Positions 42,546-51,655 of a stretch of DNA of 64,000 bases are shown here, one piece after another. The notes beneath the pieces are model-generated. The model ran no database searches. It saw nothing but the letters and a program-made list of their open reading frames with translations, and had not been told where the DNA came from. Location of the stretch: the NCBI RefSeq assembly GCF_006170445.1, contig NZ_VCNA01000007.1:1-64000 (forward strand). The letters run 5' to 3'. The translations under genes were made by a program, and so were the position numbers. This DNA comes from Brevibacillus dissolubilis. GTDB lineage: Bacteria; Bacillota; Bacilli; Brevibacillales; Brevibacillaceae. Position 1 is the stretch's first letter. Each line of letters opens with the position of its first letter.

Positions 42546-45092
42546 TTGAACCAAACATGGTGGAAATCGTGGGTAAGCCTCGTGCTGAGTCTGTCCTGTA
42601 TTGTTGCCGGAGTCGGACAAGCATGGATGTTCAACACAACACCAACTGCTTCAGCCGAAGAGGCTGTCAGCCAATCTCAAGCCTCCTCATCTGTATCAAC
42701 AGACCATCAGCAAAAAGCCGCCGAAGAACACCTCAAACTGTATGGCACAGCTGACTCCGATGAGCTATTTGCGCGTTTTTCTGCCTCTTCCTCCAAAAAA
42801 CTCGGCACCTACGAAGTAGAACCCAACGACACCAAAGCCAAAGCAGACTGGATTCAAACGGAAAAAGGCGGATACGGACGCATTCAAAAATCAGGTGACC
42901 TCGATTACTGGAAGATTAAAGCCCCATCCAACGGTAAAATCAAAATCCAGCTCTCCCAGATCCCTAACGGACAAAACTATGATCTTTACCTGTACGACTC
43001 AGAGCAGCGTGAGTTGGCCAAGAGTGTAAAATCAGGCTCGGCCGATGAAGGGATCGAACCGGTCACCACGGAGAAAAACCAATGGTATTACCTCGTGGTC
43101 AAGGGCGCTGGGAACAGCTCGCATAAGAGCGGCTACTATCATGTGAATGCAAGCTATCTGCCGACGGCCCCTGACACACAGCCTGACCCTTTTGAGAGCA
43201 ACAATACGTTTGACACCGCCAAACCATTCCCGCTCAATTCCCCGCAAGTAGCCAACCTTCATCAAAAGAGTGATGTGGACTACTACAAAATAAGTCCGAC
43301 TCTATCTTCCACCATCGATCTGACACTTACGGATTTTCCAACCGGTATTGACCTTGATCTGTATCTCTATGACCCCAATAAAAAACTGGTTGCCAAGTCT
43401 GAAAATGCAGGCAGCAAGGACGAAAAAATCAGCTATAACGGCGATGCAGGGACCCATTACTTAAAAGTGGCCATGAGCTCGCGTTCCGCATACAAAACCC
43501 ATACATACAAACTCTCTGCCCAGGTTCAGACCCTTCCTGTCATCTTGATTCCCGGTATTGGCGGCTCCCGCTTACTGGCCAAGGCACCGATGCAGGTACA
43601 TGGCGGTCAGGAAGTAATGGTCACGATGGAGGCATGGCCCAATCTCGGGGGCATGATTCTGAATCCCAACGACACCAACCACCGCAGGTTACTTACACTC
43701 AAACCGAAAAGCGCAAACAGTGTCAAAATGGTTCCAACTGATGACCGTGTCACGGTTTACCCGGAAGCTGATGAAGGAGGATTTAAAGCGATTGCCTATC
43801 TATCGTACATGGCTCCCGCGAAGGAAGCTTCCGAGCAATACCAAAGCATGATTGCTCATCTGGAACGGATGGGTTATCAAAAAAATAAAACCCTGTTTGC
43901 GCTACCGTATGACTGGAGGTTTAGCGCTACTGACAATGCCGTATTCCTGAAAAATAAGATAGACCAGGCTCTACAGCAGTCGCAGGCCAAGCAGGTACAG
44001 ATCGTGGTCCACAGCATGGGTGGATTACTGGTGCGGGAAACCTTGCTGGGGAGTGTCTCCTACCAGAAGAAGACCAAGCGGATCATTTACATGGGGACTC
44101 CGTTCCTCGGCTCACCGTATGCGTACCGTGCGATCAAATTCGGTCACAATTTCAATATTTCCGCCTATGGCTATGAACCGCTCAGCAATGAGACCGGTCG
44201 CCTGATCGCTCAATATGCTCCCGCTGTATATGAATTGCTCCCCTCCAAGAACTATGTCAAAAAACAAAGCTACCTCACACTTGTTACAGCCAAATCAAAA
44301 CGAGCCCTGAACTACGATGAAATCAACAGCGATCCCCGTGTTAAAGTAAGCTACCGCCCCCTTGCCAAGTCAGCCGGGCTGAAACAAGAGAAGTGGGAGA
44401 CGAAGCAAATCTATGTGCCTCAGTACCGGATCATCGGCGACAGCAGACTCACTTTTACCGGGTATGAATTCCACGAAGCCAACAATCATTTTGAGCCGGT
44501 CTTCGGCAATCAAGGCGGTGATGACACCGTACCGATTCATAGTGCAAGTTTCAAAATGAAAGACATTATCAAAGATTACTACATCCAAGAAGGACACTCC
44601 CTGCTCCCGCGTAATCCTTACGTAATCCAGCAGGTAGCCCATCTTTTGCTGGGGATTACAGACGTGCAGAAAGGCATGCGTACATCTGCAGAGAATGTGA
44701 AAAATTATCACTATACCATTATCACTGTGAACGACGAGATGACAAATCTGGTGCTCACTCATCGAGGAGAGAGTTATTCACTCAACTCGCGTGAAACAAC
44801 CCCCAAACCATTCCAGATTGACCGCCACGATAATGTCATCGTCATTCTGTGGAAGGACAACCCAGAATCTTTTGAACTACAGACCGCTCCAATTACTCAA
44901 TCTTCCCCCACACCTAAGAAATCACCTCTATCAAGCCTCCCCCAAGAACAACCACACGACACAAACACAACAGGAACGATCACCATCCAACATGTCTTTG
45001 CCAATGCTGATACAAACCAACAGGAACAGAAGCGCCAATGGCAACTGGTTCCCGGAGCTGAACCGAAAAAGCTGCAAGTTACACTAAACTAA
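42546..45092 (+). CDS. Secreted lipase/acyltransferase-like alpha/beta hydrolase with PPC domains
   Basis: 848 residues from a TTG start (GGGTGA five bases upstream; an in-frame GTG at 42537 would have no spacing). Signal peptide ends near ASA (~36-38). Two PPC (bacterial pre-peptidase C-terminal) beta domains follow (~85-205, DLDYWKI; ~210-325, DVDYYKI). The hydrolase begins PVILIPGIGGSRL (~331) with nucleophile elbow VVHSMGGLLVRE (GxSxG, ~484), like lecithin:cholesterol acyltransferase-type esterases; GGDDTVPIHSA (~656) probably holds the catalytic Asp and a His follows at EGHSLLP. Ser/Thr/Pro-rich tail. Independent of the 1505-residue gene by about 78 bp but same direction. Confidence 0.82.
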   Translation: MNQTWWKSWVSLVLSLSCIVAGVGQAWMFNTTPTASAEEAVSQSQASSSVSTDHQQKAAEEHLKLYGTADSDELFARFSASSSKKLGTYEVEPNDTKAKADWIQTEKGGYGRIQKSGDLDYWKIKAPSNGKIKIQLSQIPNGQNYDLYLYDSEQRELAKSVKSGSADEGIEPVTTEKNQWYYLVVKGAGNSSHKSGYYHVNASYLPTAPDTQPDPFESNNTFDTAKPFPLNSPQVANLHQKSDVDYYKISPTLSSTIDLTLTDFPTGIDLDLYLYDPNKKLVAKSENAGSKDEKISYNGDAGTHYLKVAMSSRSAYKTHTYKLSAQVQTLPVILIPGIGGSRLLAKAPMQVHGGQEVMVTMEAWPNLGGMILNPNDTNHRRLLTLKPKSANSVKMVPTDDRVTVYPEADEGGFKAIAYLSYMAPAKEASEQYQSMIAHLERMGYQKNKTLFALPYDWRFSATDNAVFLKNKIDQALQQSQAKQVQIVVHSMGGLLVRETLLGSVSYQKKTKRIIYMGTPFLGSPYAYRAIKFGHNFNISAYGYEPLSNETGRLIAQYAPAVYELLPSKNYVKKQSYLTLVTAKSKRALNYDEINSDPRVKVSYRPLAKSAGLKQEKWETKQIYVPQYRIIGDSRLTFTGYEFHEANNHFEPVFGNQGGDDTVPIHSASFKMKDIIKDYYIQEGHSLLPRNPYVIQQVAHLLLGITDVQKGMRTSAENVKNYHYTIITVNDEMTNLVLTHRGESYSLNSRETTPKPFQIDRHDNVIVILWKDNPESFELQTAPITQSSPTPKKSPLSSLPQEQPHDTNTTGTITIQHVFANADTNQQEQKRQWQLVPGAEPKKLQVTLN

Positions 45093-45159
45093 GAAAGGCT
45101 TTGCAGACGGGATTTCCCACCGTATGCACAAAAACCAAAACCAGACAAGGAGACCCCAT

Positions 45160-45474
45160 ATGGATATCACCATCCAACTCGGTGGGTTTTACTTCGGGGT
45201 CATTGCGGGAATGGACGGCTTATTTTCCCTGTCACCGTTAACCTATTTCCTGCTTGTCCCCAGTGTCTTGCTCGCTCTGTTTCTGAGAAAAAGACTGGTA
45301 TCCTTACTTGGGGTGACCATCCTAACCGGTGCGATGATGCCTGTCTTTATGTTTTACGGTCAAGATACAATGTTTTTGATCGGTTACTCCATACCGACTG
45401 CGGTATATGTGCTCTTTTTTCAATGGATGTCGAGGAAAATAGTGCGTTATGTAAGGTGGGGAAGTCGCTTATAA
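45160..45474 (+). CDS. Small integral membrane protein
   Basis: 104 residues, three to four hydrophobic segments (PLTYFLLVPSVLLALFL; LLGVTILTGAMMPVFMFY; FLIGYSIPTAVYVLFF). No family recognised. Start ATG 45160 has AAGGAGA six bases upstream; the open frame to 45124 adds an unlikely His/Asn/Arg-rich lead. Last gene of the surface-protein run before a terminator; may assist the lipase or be unrelated. Confidence 0.65.
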   Translation: MDITIQLGGFYFGVIAGMDGLFSLSPLTYFLLVPSVLLALFLRKRLVSLLGVTILTGAMMPVFMFYGQDTMFLIGYSIPTAVYVLFFQWMSRKIVRYVRWGSRL

Positions 45475-45496
45475 GGTAACATATCAGCGTAAAACC

Positions 45497-45535
45497 AAAT
45501 ACCCGCCTGCTTTTTTCAAACCAGCGGGCGGGTTT
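45497..45535. terminator. Terminator between the membrane-protein gene and the leftward hypothetical gene
   Basis: ACCCGCC-TGC and GCG-GGCGGGT pair over a T-rich loop. TTTA follows rightward; ATTTGGTTTT leftward. May serve both. Confidence 0.7.
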
Positions 45536-45586
45536 ATCCAGAAAAAACTACTTGGAGAAGCTCCCTTAGGAAGAACAAGATCTACT

Positions 45587-45883
45587 TTACAAACGTCCAG
45601 GTGATTTTTTCACCTCAAAGTCAGTCATGCTTTTTGTAGCGCCCCCGACATTGGTCTCATAGTTGGAAGGAACCCCGGTCTTTAATCCACCTGCTTCGGT
45701 TTCCAGATTTACAAGCAGGCTGGCATCGATACCGTCCACACTTCTATGTGGCTGCACTGCTGGACGTTGTTTTGCTTTTTCCGCTACGATCTCGTCGATG
45801 ACTCTGGCGGCTGCAGGATAAGGTTCATTCAGTTGGCGGATACGGTTCACTTGTACATCTGCTTCACGCGGATGGTCTGCCAT
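45587..45883 (-). CDS. Small hypothetical protein
   Basis: 98 residues from Met21 of the open frame, chosen for GGGGGAA eight or so bases upstream. Starts MADHPREADVQVNRIRQLNE; hydrophilic, no membrane segment. A conserved-looking block PYPAAARVIDEIVAEKAKQR (~22-41) suggests a helical protein. No family recognised. Lies alone between convergent and divergent neighbours. Confidence 0.55.
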   Translation of the reverse strand: MADHPREADVQVNRIRQLNEPYPAAARVIDEIVAEKAKQRPAVQPHRSVDGIDASLLVNLETEAGGLKTGVPSNYETNVGGATKSMTDFEVKKSPGRL

Positions 45884-45965
45884 TTGCGAGTTCCCCCTTT
45901 TGTGCATTCTCCCTGTTAGTCTCTCCACCTTGGGTAAAAGCATGATGGTTCAGCACGTTGGTAAA

Positions 45966-45995
45966 TTGCACAAGATGAATGATTCGGGGTACAAT
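45966..45995 (+). promoter_or_regulatory. Promoter of the YwhD-like gene
   Basis: TTGCAC (45966-45971), 18-bp spacer, TACAAT (45990-45995), 36 bp before the start codon. Confidence 0.7.
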
Positions 45996-46031
45996 AAAAG
46001 GAAGACTGATCTTAGTTGGGGGTCATTTTAG

Positions 46032-46544
46032 ATGGACATTTTTAATAATAATAAAAACAGTGGTTTTACCATTTTGAGCAGTAACAACAAGACCGAAGTT
46101 CATGGCGGATACGGTGCGGGTATGCTTGATTTGAGCGCAGTTTCCTCTATCATTATTGATGTGGAAGCAGGTGAAGCTGTCATCGACATGGGCGCTTTGC
46201 ATGCAAAAAGCGTGGTGGAAAAGGGCATCAAATTCACCCCAAATAAAGAAGACACACCGAACGGCAAACCATATTGGCTGATCTGGGTAACCGTTGACCG
46301 CAATGAACAAGGCCCATACTATGCTGGGGCGACCGCATGCTATATGGAGATCGATCGTGAAGCACGCCGTGGCTACAAATTGCTCCCTGAGCACGTGAAC
46401 CGCATGGACTACTCCATGAAGCGCCGTATCATGCTCAGCGAATTAGACGAGAAGAGTAAAGCAGCGCTTAAAAAGCTTCTCGTCGACAACAATGAAGCCA
46501 TGTACAACAACTCCTCGGACGAATTAAAAGAAGCTTTATCGTAA
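46032..46544 (+). CDS. ywhD: YwhD-like conserved protein
   Basis: 170-residue cytoplasmic protein resembling B. subtilis YwhD, including KSVVEKGIKFTPNKED (~55-70) and GPYYAGATACYMEIDREARRG (split: ~95-115), with KLLPEHVNRMDYSMKRRIML near the end. Function unknown. In B. subtilis ywhD neighbours the pbpG-speE-speB genes, as here, which supports both identity and organism group. Followed by a terminator at 46651-46690. Confidence 0.82.
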   Translation: MDIFNNNKNSGFTILSSNNKTEVHGGYGAGMLDLSAVSSIIIDVEAGEAVIDMGALHAKSVVEKGIKFTPNKEDTPNGKPYWLIWVTVDRNEQGPYYAGATACYMEIDREARRGYKLLPEHVNRMDYSMKRRIMLSELDEKSKAALKKLLVDNNEAMYNNSSDELKEALS

Positions 46545-46617
46545 ATAAAATTGAACGGTCTGTGAACAAATAAAAAAATGAATTGTACCTTTGACGAAAA
46601 ACAAGGTAAACTTAGGG

Positions 46618-46643
46618 GTGTACAATTGTATACAACGGTACAC
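46618..46643. promoter_or_regulatory. Nested palindrome, possible operator
   Basis: GTGTAC and GTACAC flank the perfect 10-bp palindrome TTGTATACAA (46626-46635). Lies between ywhD and the next small gene, just before a terminator. No regulator assigned. Confidence 0.4.
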
Positions 46644-46650
46644 TAGGTCA

Positions 46651-46690
46651 ACAAGCGGGGAAGGACTCATGTCTTTCCCCGTTTGTCTTT
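46651..46690 (+). terminator. Terminator after the YwhD-like gene
   Basis: ACAAGCGGGGAAGGAC-TCAT-GTCTTTCCCCGTTTGT, a 16-bp stem with two wobbles, then CTTTATTT. Confidence 0.85.
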
Positions 46691-46771
46691 ATTTACAGGT
46701 CATGATTACGTAAGGGAGGCGCACACTAGCAACGTAGTCCTTCATCCACTTCTGCAAAGGAGGAGAATGCG

Positions 46772-47062
46772 TTGCCGATGAATAACCAAGTTCGCCAAAC
46801 CGTTGCCCCAGGAATTCAGGTTGGGGCAGAAGATCACTTTGCCCGCCATGGTGGGGTCCATTTCCGCAACAACGCAACCCCTCAAGAAATTAATAACTTT
46901 GTCCGTAAACTGCCTGCCGGTCACCGCGAAAGCCTGTTTGAGGTGCTGGATCATCTGAGCCAAGCAGGTCTGATCCAAATTGTGAATGACCACCTGTTCT
47001 CAGACGGCCACGGTACAATCGGCGGTGGCGAGAGCACGAACGAACAGAATAAGAATAACTAA
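46772..47062 (+). CDS. Small hydrophilic hypothetical protein
   Basis: 96 residues; starts MPMNNQVRQTVAPG and ends with an Asn/Gln/Glu-rich tail. The TTG at 46772 is eight bases from AAGGAGG, better placed than the ATG at 46778. Core SRESLFEVLDHLSQAG-like helix (~53-68) and Gly/His-rich GHGTIGGGES near the end. No family recognised; could be a spore- or stress-related small protein. Convergent with pbpG, separated by a terminator and a 41-bp repeat array. Confidence 0.6.
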   Translation: MPMNNQVRQTVAPGIQVGAEDHFARHGGVHFRNNATPQEINNFVRKLPAGHRESLFEVLDHLSQAGLIQIVNDHLFSDGHGTIGGGESTNEQNKNN

Positions 47063-47130
47063 GTACGGAAAAGACCGGTGATTGCCCGAGATAACTGTGA
47101 GCCTCGGCTTACCAACACTCCTCTGAACAC

Positions 47131-47182
47131 AAAAAGACCGACGATCCGATCTAATCCAAGATCGGTCTCGCTCGGTCTTTTT
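47131..47182. terminator. Terminator after the small hydrophilic gene
   Basis: AAAAAGACCGA and TCGGTCTTTTT with an inner GATC-rich stem; suited to both directions. Confidence 0.85.
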
Positions 47183-47260
47183 CTTGTCTTGCTTATTTAA
47201 CTGGAAAACCAGCTACATCATTGGAGCGGCCTACAAGATCCCCTCAGAATTGCAGACTAA

Positions 47261-47395
47261 GTTTGCTCACAAACATATTACTGAACAGCAAGCCACGGTA
47301 ACGATTGCTACAGACATATCACTGAACCGTCAGCCACGGTAACGGTTGCTACAAACATATCACCGAACCGTAAGCCACTGAACTGCTACTCAAAC
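47261..47395. repeat. Three 41-bp tandem repeats downstream of pbpG
   Basis: Units starting at 47269, 47310 and 47351 share ACAGACATATCACTGAACCG-type sequence and GCCACGGTAACG; the third is diverged at its end and abuts the pbpG stop codon. No spacers, so not CRISPR. Could be iterons, protein-binding sites or a hypervariable repeat. Confidence 0.8.
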
Positions 47396-49447
47396 TTACG
47401 GACTGCTCCACCATCCACCCATCCGTTGCCAGAACGACTGGTTCTCCGTCGGCTTGAGCGGTTGTGGTTTGTCCGATGGATTTGGCAGATGCTCCGTACA
47501 GAAATCTGTCGGTTCGGTCCCGGCAGCGAAGTACAGCAATTGCGGGGCTGGACAATGTTCGGTTGCCAGCTTGCCGTTTTCCGGGTTGATGTAGACGGAG
47601 ATGATGCCTTGAGGGACATCGAACAGGGTAGGCGGTTGATCCTTCAGTGCGCTTTCCATAAAGTCAGCCCAGATCGGTGCGGCCAGTCGGGCATCTTTGA
47701 TCGGGTCCACTTTTTTTCCTTCGTCGTAACCCACCCAGACGGTTGTAGCCAGTTGCGGGGTAAACCCAGACAACCAAGCGTCGTAGTCAGTCGTACCTGT
47801 TTTCCCAGCGACAGGGCGGTTGAGCTGATGGGCGACGCGGTAGGCAGTTCCGTTAGGTTCGAAGACGCTTTGCATCATATGGGTCAGCAGGAAAGACGCT
47901 TGGGGATCGGCGACTTGCTGTTTTTCCGACTTTTCCTCGACTAGGATGTTGCCTTCGCTGTCGACGATTTTGGTGATGGCAATCGGCTTGACCATTTCGC
48001 CTTTGTTGGCGATGGCCGCATAGGCGGCGGTCAGCTCATACGGGGAAACAGGGGAAGTCCCGAGAGCAAGTGAAGGGACGGCCTGCATTTTGCTGGTAAT
48101 GCCCAGCTTTTTCGCTTCTTCCACCAGCTTGCCGGGTGTCAGCTGATCGATGGTTTTGACTGCATAGATATTGTCCGAGGTGGCGATAGCCCGCTGTAAG
48201 GTGATGTAGTCGTTGGCGTAGCGGTCGCCGAAGTTGCTCGGGATGTATTGCTTGCCGCCGTCATAGGTGAAGATCGTCGGCTCACTTTTCATCATGGTGA
48301 TCGGGGTAAAGCCGTTTTCGAGTGCAGCCAGATAGAGTAATGGCTTAAAGGACGAGCCCGGCTGGCGTTTGCTGAACACACGGTTGTACTGGCTTTTGGT
48401 GTAATCACGACCGCCCACCATCGCTTTGATCTGCCCGGTTTGTGGCTCAATGGCGACCAGTGCGGTCTGCAGCTCTGGATTGCTTTTGCCGAGGTACTTG
48501 TCTATCACTTCTTCGGCCTTTTGCTGCATGTCGTAATCGAGCGTGGTGTAGATTTTCAGTCCGCCGTGCAGATACAATTCTTCTGCGATCCCGTAATGCT
48601 CAATCACCAGAGTGGCGAGGTAATCGTTGAAGTAGGGACCTGGGCTTGTCTTTTTGTTTTGTTCTTTTTTCTTGAAAGCAAGCGTCTCGGCATATGCGGC
48701 TTCTGACTGTTCAGCGGTGATATAGCCATCCCTCTCCATGGCGTCCAGAATCAGTTTTTGACGGTTGCGCGAGTTCTCATAGTGGTTGAACGGTGAATAG
48801 TAGGTGGGGCCTTTTGGGATACCGGCAAGCATGGTCGCTTCTGACAGGGTCAGATCTTTGGCGGATTTGCCGAAGTAGGTTTGGGCCGCGGCCTCCGCAC
48901 CATACGCAGACTCGCCGTAATAGATTTGGTTCATGTACATTTCGAGAATTTCGTCTTTACTGTAATTTAACTCAAGCTGAACCGTGATCAGTGCTTCTTT
49001 AATCTTACGGCTCCAGGTTTTTTCATGGGTCAAATACAGATTGCGGGCCAGCTGTTGGCTGATTGTACTGGCTCCCTGTGATTTGTCCATATCTCTGATG
49101 TTGATATAAGCAGCCATCGCTGTACGTTTGATGTCAAAGCCATAATGGTTATAAAAATAGCGGTCTTCAATCGCCAGTGTGGCTTGTACCAGATAAGGGG
49201 AGATATCCTTCAGCGGGACGACGATGCGGTTTTCCCCGCGATGAATCGTATCGAGCACCTCGCCGTTGCTGGCATAGACGGTGCTGGTCTGGTTGATCGA
49301 TGCAGCTGGCAGTGGTTGTGAGCGTAGATATAGAATCATCAGAAAAAGAGCACAAATCGCGAGTACAAACAGGAGAAGACCCAGTTTGACCGACCGCTTC
49401 ACCACCCGCAACCAGCGTAAGAGCGGGGTTTCGCGAACGACTTCCAT
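47396..49447 (-). CDS. pbpG: Class A penicillin-binding protein (PBP1A family)
   Basis: 683-residue bifunctional peptidoglycan synthase. N-terminal membrane anchor (~19-40), transglycosylase with EDRYFYNHYGFD (~93) and YYGESAYGAEAAAQTYFGKS (~168); transpeptidase with SxxK in PGSSFKPL (~357), SxN in TSDNIYA (~415) and KTGTTDYDAW (~555). Ends with a Pro/Gln/Trp-rich tail. Position upstream of and divergent from speE matches B. subtilis pbpG (ywhE), a sporulation PBP, which is the basis of the symbol. AAAGGA precedes ATG 49447. Confidence 0.9.
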   Translation of the reverse strand: MEVVRETPLLRWLRVVKRSVKLGLLLFVLAICALFLMILYLRSQPLPAASINQTSTVYASNGEVLDTIHRGENRIVVPLKDISPYLVQATLAIEDRYFYNHYGFDIKRTAMAAYINIRDMDKSQGASTISQQLARNLYLTHEKTWSRKIKEALITVQLELNYSKDEILEMYMNQIYYGESAYGAEAAAQTYFGKSAKDLTLSEATMLAGIPKGPTYYSPFNHYENSRNRQKLILDAMERDGYITAEQSEAAYAETLAFKKKEQNKKTSPGPYFNDYLATLVIEHYGIAEELYLHGGLKIYTTLDYDMQQKAEEVIDKYLGKSNPELQTALVAIEPQTGQIKAMVGGRDYTKSQYNRVFSKRQPGSSFKPLLYLAALENGFTPITMMKSEPTIFTYDGGKQYIPSNFGDRYANDYITLQRAIATSDNIYAVKTIDQLTPGKLVEEAKKLGITSKMQAVPSLALGTSPVSPYELTAAYAAIANKGEMVKPIAITKIVDSEGNILVEEKSEKQQVADPQASFLLTHMMQSVFEPNGTAYRVAHQLNRPVAGKTGTTDYDAWLSGFTPQLATTVWVGYDEGKKVDPIKDARLAAPIWADFMESALKDQPPTLFDVPQGIISVYINPENGKLATEHCPAPQLLYFAAGTEPTDFCTEHLPNPSDKPQPLKPTENQSFWQRMGGWWSSP

Positions 49448-49623
49448 CAGGGGACACGTCCTTTCTCTCTAAGGAATTTACATAGAATAGGCAGTTTTGG
49501 GTAACTTATAACAGCGAAGATGGCAATACCGAAAAAACGGTTTATCCTAGTTACCCAGTATGGCTTTATTCGACTTGGTTTATACGTGATCTAGCAGTTT
49601 ATGCGCATACAGGAAATTTTCAC

Positions 49624-49704
49624 TTGCTTTTTGAAAGCGAAACTCTATAATTACTTTGTTGATGTGTGTTTACCATGAGTGCTTGTTCAGGCATGCCTGC
49701 ACTC
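49624..49704 (+). promoter_or_regulatory. speE promoter and leader hairpin
   Basis: TTGCTT (49624-49629), 16-bp spacer, TATAAT (49646-49651). In the leader, GAGTGC (49677-49682) and GCACTC (49699-49704) pair around the palindrome AGGCATGCCT, 35 bp before the ribosome binding site. The hairpin could act in control of the polyamine genes; no known class recognised. Confidence 0.6.
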
Positions 49705-49747
49705 ATTCTTAATTAGATTTTTTCATGTAAAGGGAGGATTTTTCGAT

Positions 49748-50587
49748 ATGGAATTGTGGTACACCGAAAAACAAACCGAGAATCACGGGATTACAACTAA
49801 AATTAGCGAAACTTTACATAGTGAACAAACGGAGTTCCAAAAAATCGATATCATCAATACCAACCAATTCGGCCGTATGCTCGTGCTCGATGGTATGGTG
49901 ATGACGACTGATGTGGACGAGTTCGTTTACCATGAGATGATCACTCACATCGCGATGAATACCCACCCGAACCCGAAAAAGGTTCTGGTTGTAGGTGGCG
50001 GCGACGGCGGTGCGATCCGTGAGATCGTAAAACACCAATCCGTTGAAAAAGCGGTTCTGGCTGAAATCGACGGCGGCGTAATCGAGCGCTCCAAAGAATT
50101 CTTCCCACAAATCGCAAGCGAACTGATGGGCAACCCACGCGTTGACGTACAAGTTATCGACGGAATCAAACACATCCACGACCACAAAGGCGAGTACGAT
50201 GTGATCATGGTTGACTCTACTGAGCCTGTAGGTCCAGCGGTTGGTCTCTTCGAAAAAGGCTTCTACCAAGGTATCTTCGACGCTCTCAAACCAGACGGTA
50301 TCATGGTTGCACAAACCGAGTCTCCTTGGTTCAACCGTGAGCTGATCAAGCGCGTATTCAAAGACCTGAAATCCATCTTCCCAGTGACCCGTCTCTACAC
50401 CGTAAGCATCCCAACTTACCCATCCGGTCTCTGGAGCTTCACTATCGCTTCCAAGCAGTACGATCCATTGGAAGTAGATGCATCCAAAATCAAAGATCTC
50501 GAAACCAAATACTACTCCCCAGAAATCCATCACTCCGTCTTCAAGCTCCCTAAATTCGTGGCTGAGCTGACTCGCGACGAAAAATAA
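49748..50587 (+). CDS. speE: Spermidine synthase
   Basis: Transfers aminopropyl from decarboxylated SAM to putrescine. 279 residues from ATG 49748 (AAGGGAGG upstream), dropping 23 unsupported residues of the longer frame. Motifs: [20 protein letters not shown] (~39), [14 protein letters not shown] (~83-96), [13 protein letters not shown] (~155). Standard Bacillus SpeE length. Followed 13 bp later by speB. Agmatinase supplies the putrescine, so the pair makes spermidine from agmatine. Confidence 0.96.
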   Translation: MELWYTEKQTENHGITTKISETLHSEQTEFQKIDIINTNQFGRMLVLDGMVMTTDVDEFVYHEMITHIAMNTHPNPKKVLVVGGGDGGAIREIVKHQSVEKAVLAEIDGGVIERSKEFFPQIASELMGNPRVDVQVIDGIKHIHDHKGEYDVIMVDSTEPVGPAVGLFEKGFYQGIFDALKPDGIMVAQTESPWFNRELIKRVFKDLKSIFPVTRLYTVSIPTYPSGLWSFTIASKQYDPLEVDASKIKDLETKYYSPEIHHSVFKLPKFVAELTRDEK

Positions 50588-50600
50588 GGAGGCTGACAAG

Positions 50601-51470
50601 ATGCGTTTTGATGAAGCATACTCTGGTAACGTCTTTATCCGCAGCCACCAGAACTATGAAGATGCACAAGCGGTGATCTACGGCATGCCGATGGACTGGA
50701 CGGTATCTTTCCGTCCGGGTTCCCGTTTTGGCCCTGCCCGTATCCGTGAAGTATCCGTAGGTTTGGAAGAGTACAGCCCGTACCTCGACCGTCTGTTGGA
50801 AGAGGTCAAATACTTCGATGCCGGCGATATTCCGCTCGGTTTCGGTAACGTAGAAGGCAGCCTGCAGCAGATCCGTGATTTCGTGGGCAAAGTGCTGGCT
50901 GACGGCAAATTCCCAATCGGGATGGGTGGCGAACACCTCGTTTCTTGGCCGGTGATCGAGGAAGTCTACAAAAAGTATAACGACCTCGTGATCTTCCACT
51001 TCGACGCACATACCGACCTTCGCGATAACTACGAAGGCTATGAGTACTCTCACTCCACCCCGATCAAGAAAGCATGCAACCTGATCGGCGGCAAAAACGT
51101 GTACTCCTTCGGGATCCGCTCTGGTATGAAAGAAGAGTTCGAGTGGGCCAAAGAAAACATGCACCTCTACAAATTCGATGTGCTGGAGCCAGTGAAGCAA
51201 GTGCTTCCAACCATCGGCAACCGTCCGATCTACCTCACCATTGACATCGACGTACTCGACCCTGCACACGCGCCAGGAACCGGTACGACGGAAGCAGGCG
51301 GTATCACGTCCCGTGAGCTGCTCGAAACCATCCACTTCATGTCCCAAAATGGTGCCAACGTAATCGGCTGTGACCTTGTAGAAGTAGCACCAATCTATGA
51401 CCACAGCGAAATGACGCAAATCGTCGCATCTAAGATCATCCGTGAGCTGATCTTGGGTTTTGTGAAATAG
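50601..51470 (+). CDS. speB: Agmatinase
   Basis: Manganese ureohydrolase converting agmatine to putrescine and urea; 289 residues. Metal-binding motifs: GGEHLVSW (~113-120), FHFDAHTDLRD (~133-143), SHSTP (~151) and LTIDIDVLDPAHAPGTGT (~212-229). AAGGAGG precedes ATG 50601. Second gene of the speE-speB operon, closed by a terminator at 51493-51536. Implies an arginine decarboxylase elsewhere. Confidence 0.96.
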   Translation: MRFDEAYSGNVFIRSHQNYEDAQAVIYGMPMDWTVSFRPGSRFGPARIREVSVGLEEYSPYLDRLLEEVKYFDAGDIPLGFGNVEGSLQQIRDFVGKVLADGKFPIGMGGEHLVSWPVIEEVYKKYNDLVIFHFDAHTDLRDNYEGYEYSHSTPIKKACNLIGGKNVYSFGIRSGMKEEFEWAKENMHLYKFDVLEPVKQVLPTIGNRPIYLTIDIDVLDPAHAPGTGTTEAGGITSRELLETIHFMSQNGANVIGCDLVEVAPIYDHSEMTQIVASKIIRELILGFVK

Positions 51471-51492
51471 AAATCGTATTGAAATGAACGGT

Positions 51493-51536
51493 AAAGAGGA
51501 GGGAATCACTCTCGGGTGATTTTCCTCCTCTTTTTT
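51493..51536 (+). terminator. Terminator of speE-speB
   Basis: AAAGAGGAGGGAATCAC and GTGATTTTCCTCCTCTTT over TCTCGG, then T-run. Confidence 0.93.
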
Positions 51537-51655
51537 ATGTTTTTACTAGGTGCAATACCTTCATCACTTTTTCCTCCAAAACCGTTATTTACTGTTGATC
51601 CTATGCCAACTACAATAAGGGTCACGGAACTACAACGAAGCGGAGGCACTTCCTC

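Noticed and set aside
47261-47395. CRISPR array
   Set aside because: Units are directly tandem with no unique spacers, only three copies, and no cas genes in the window.
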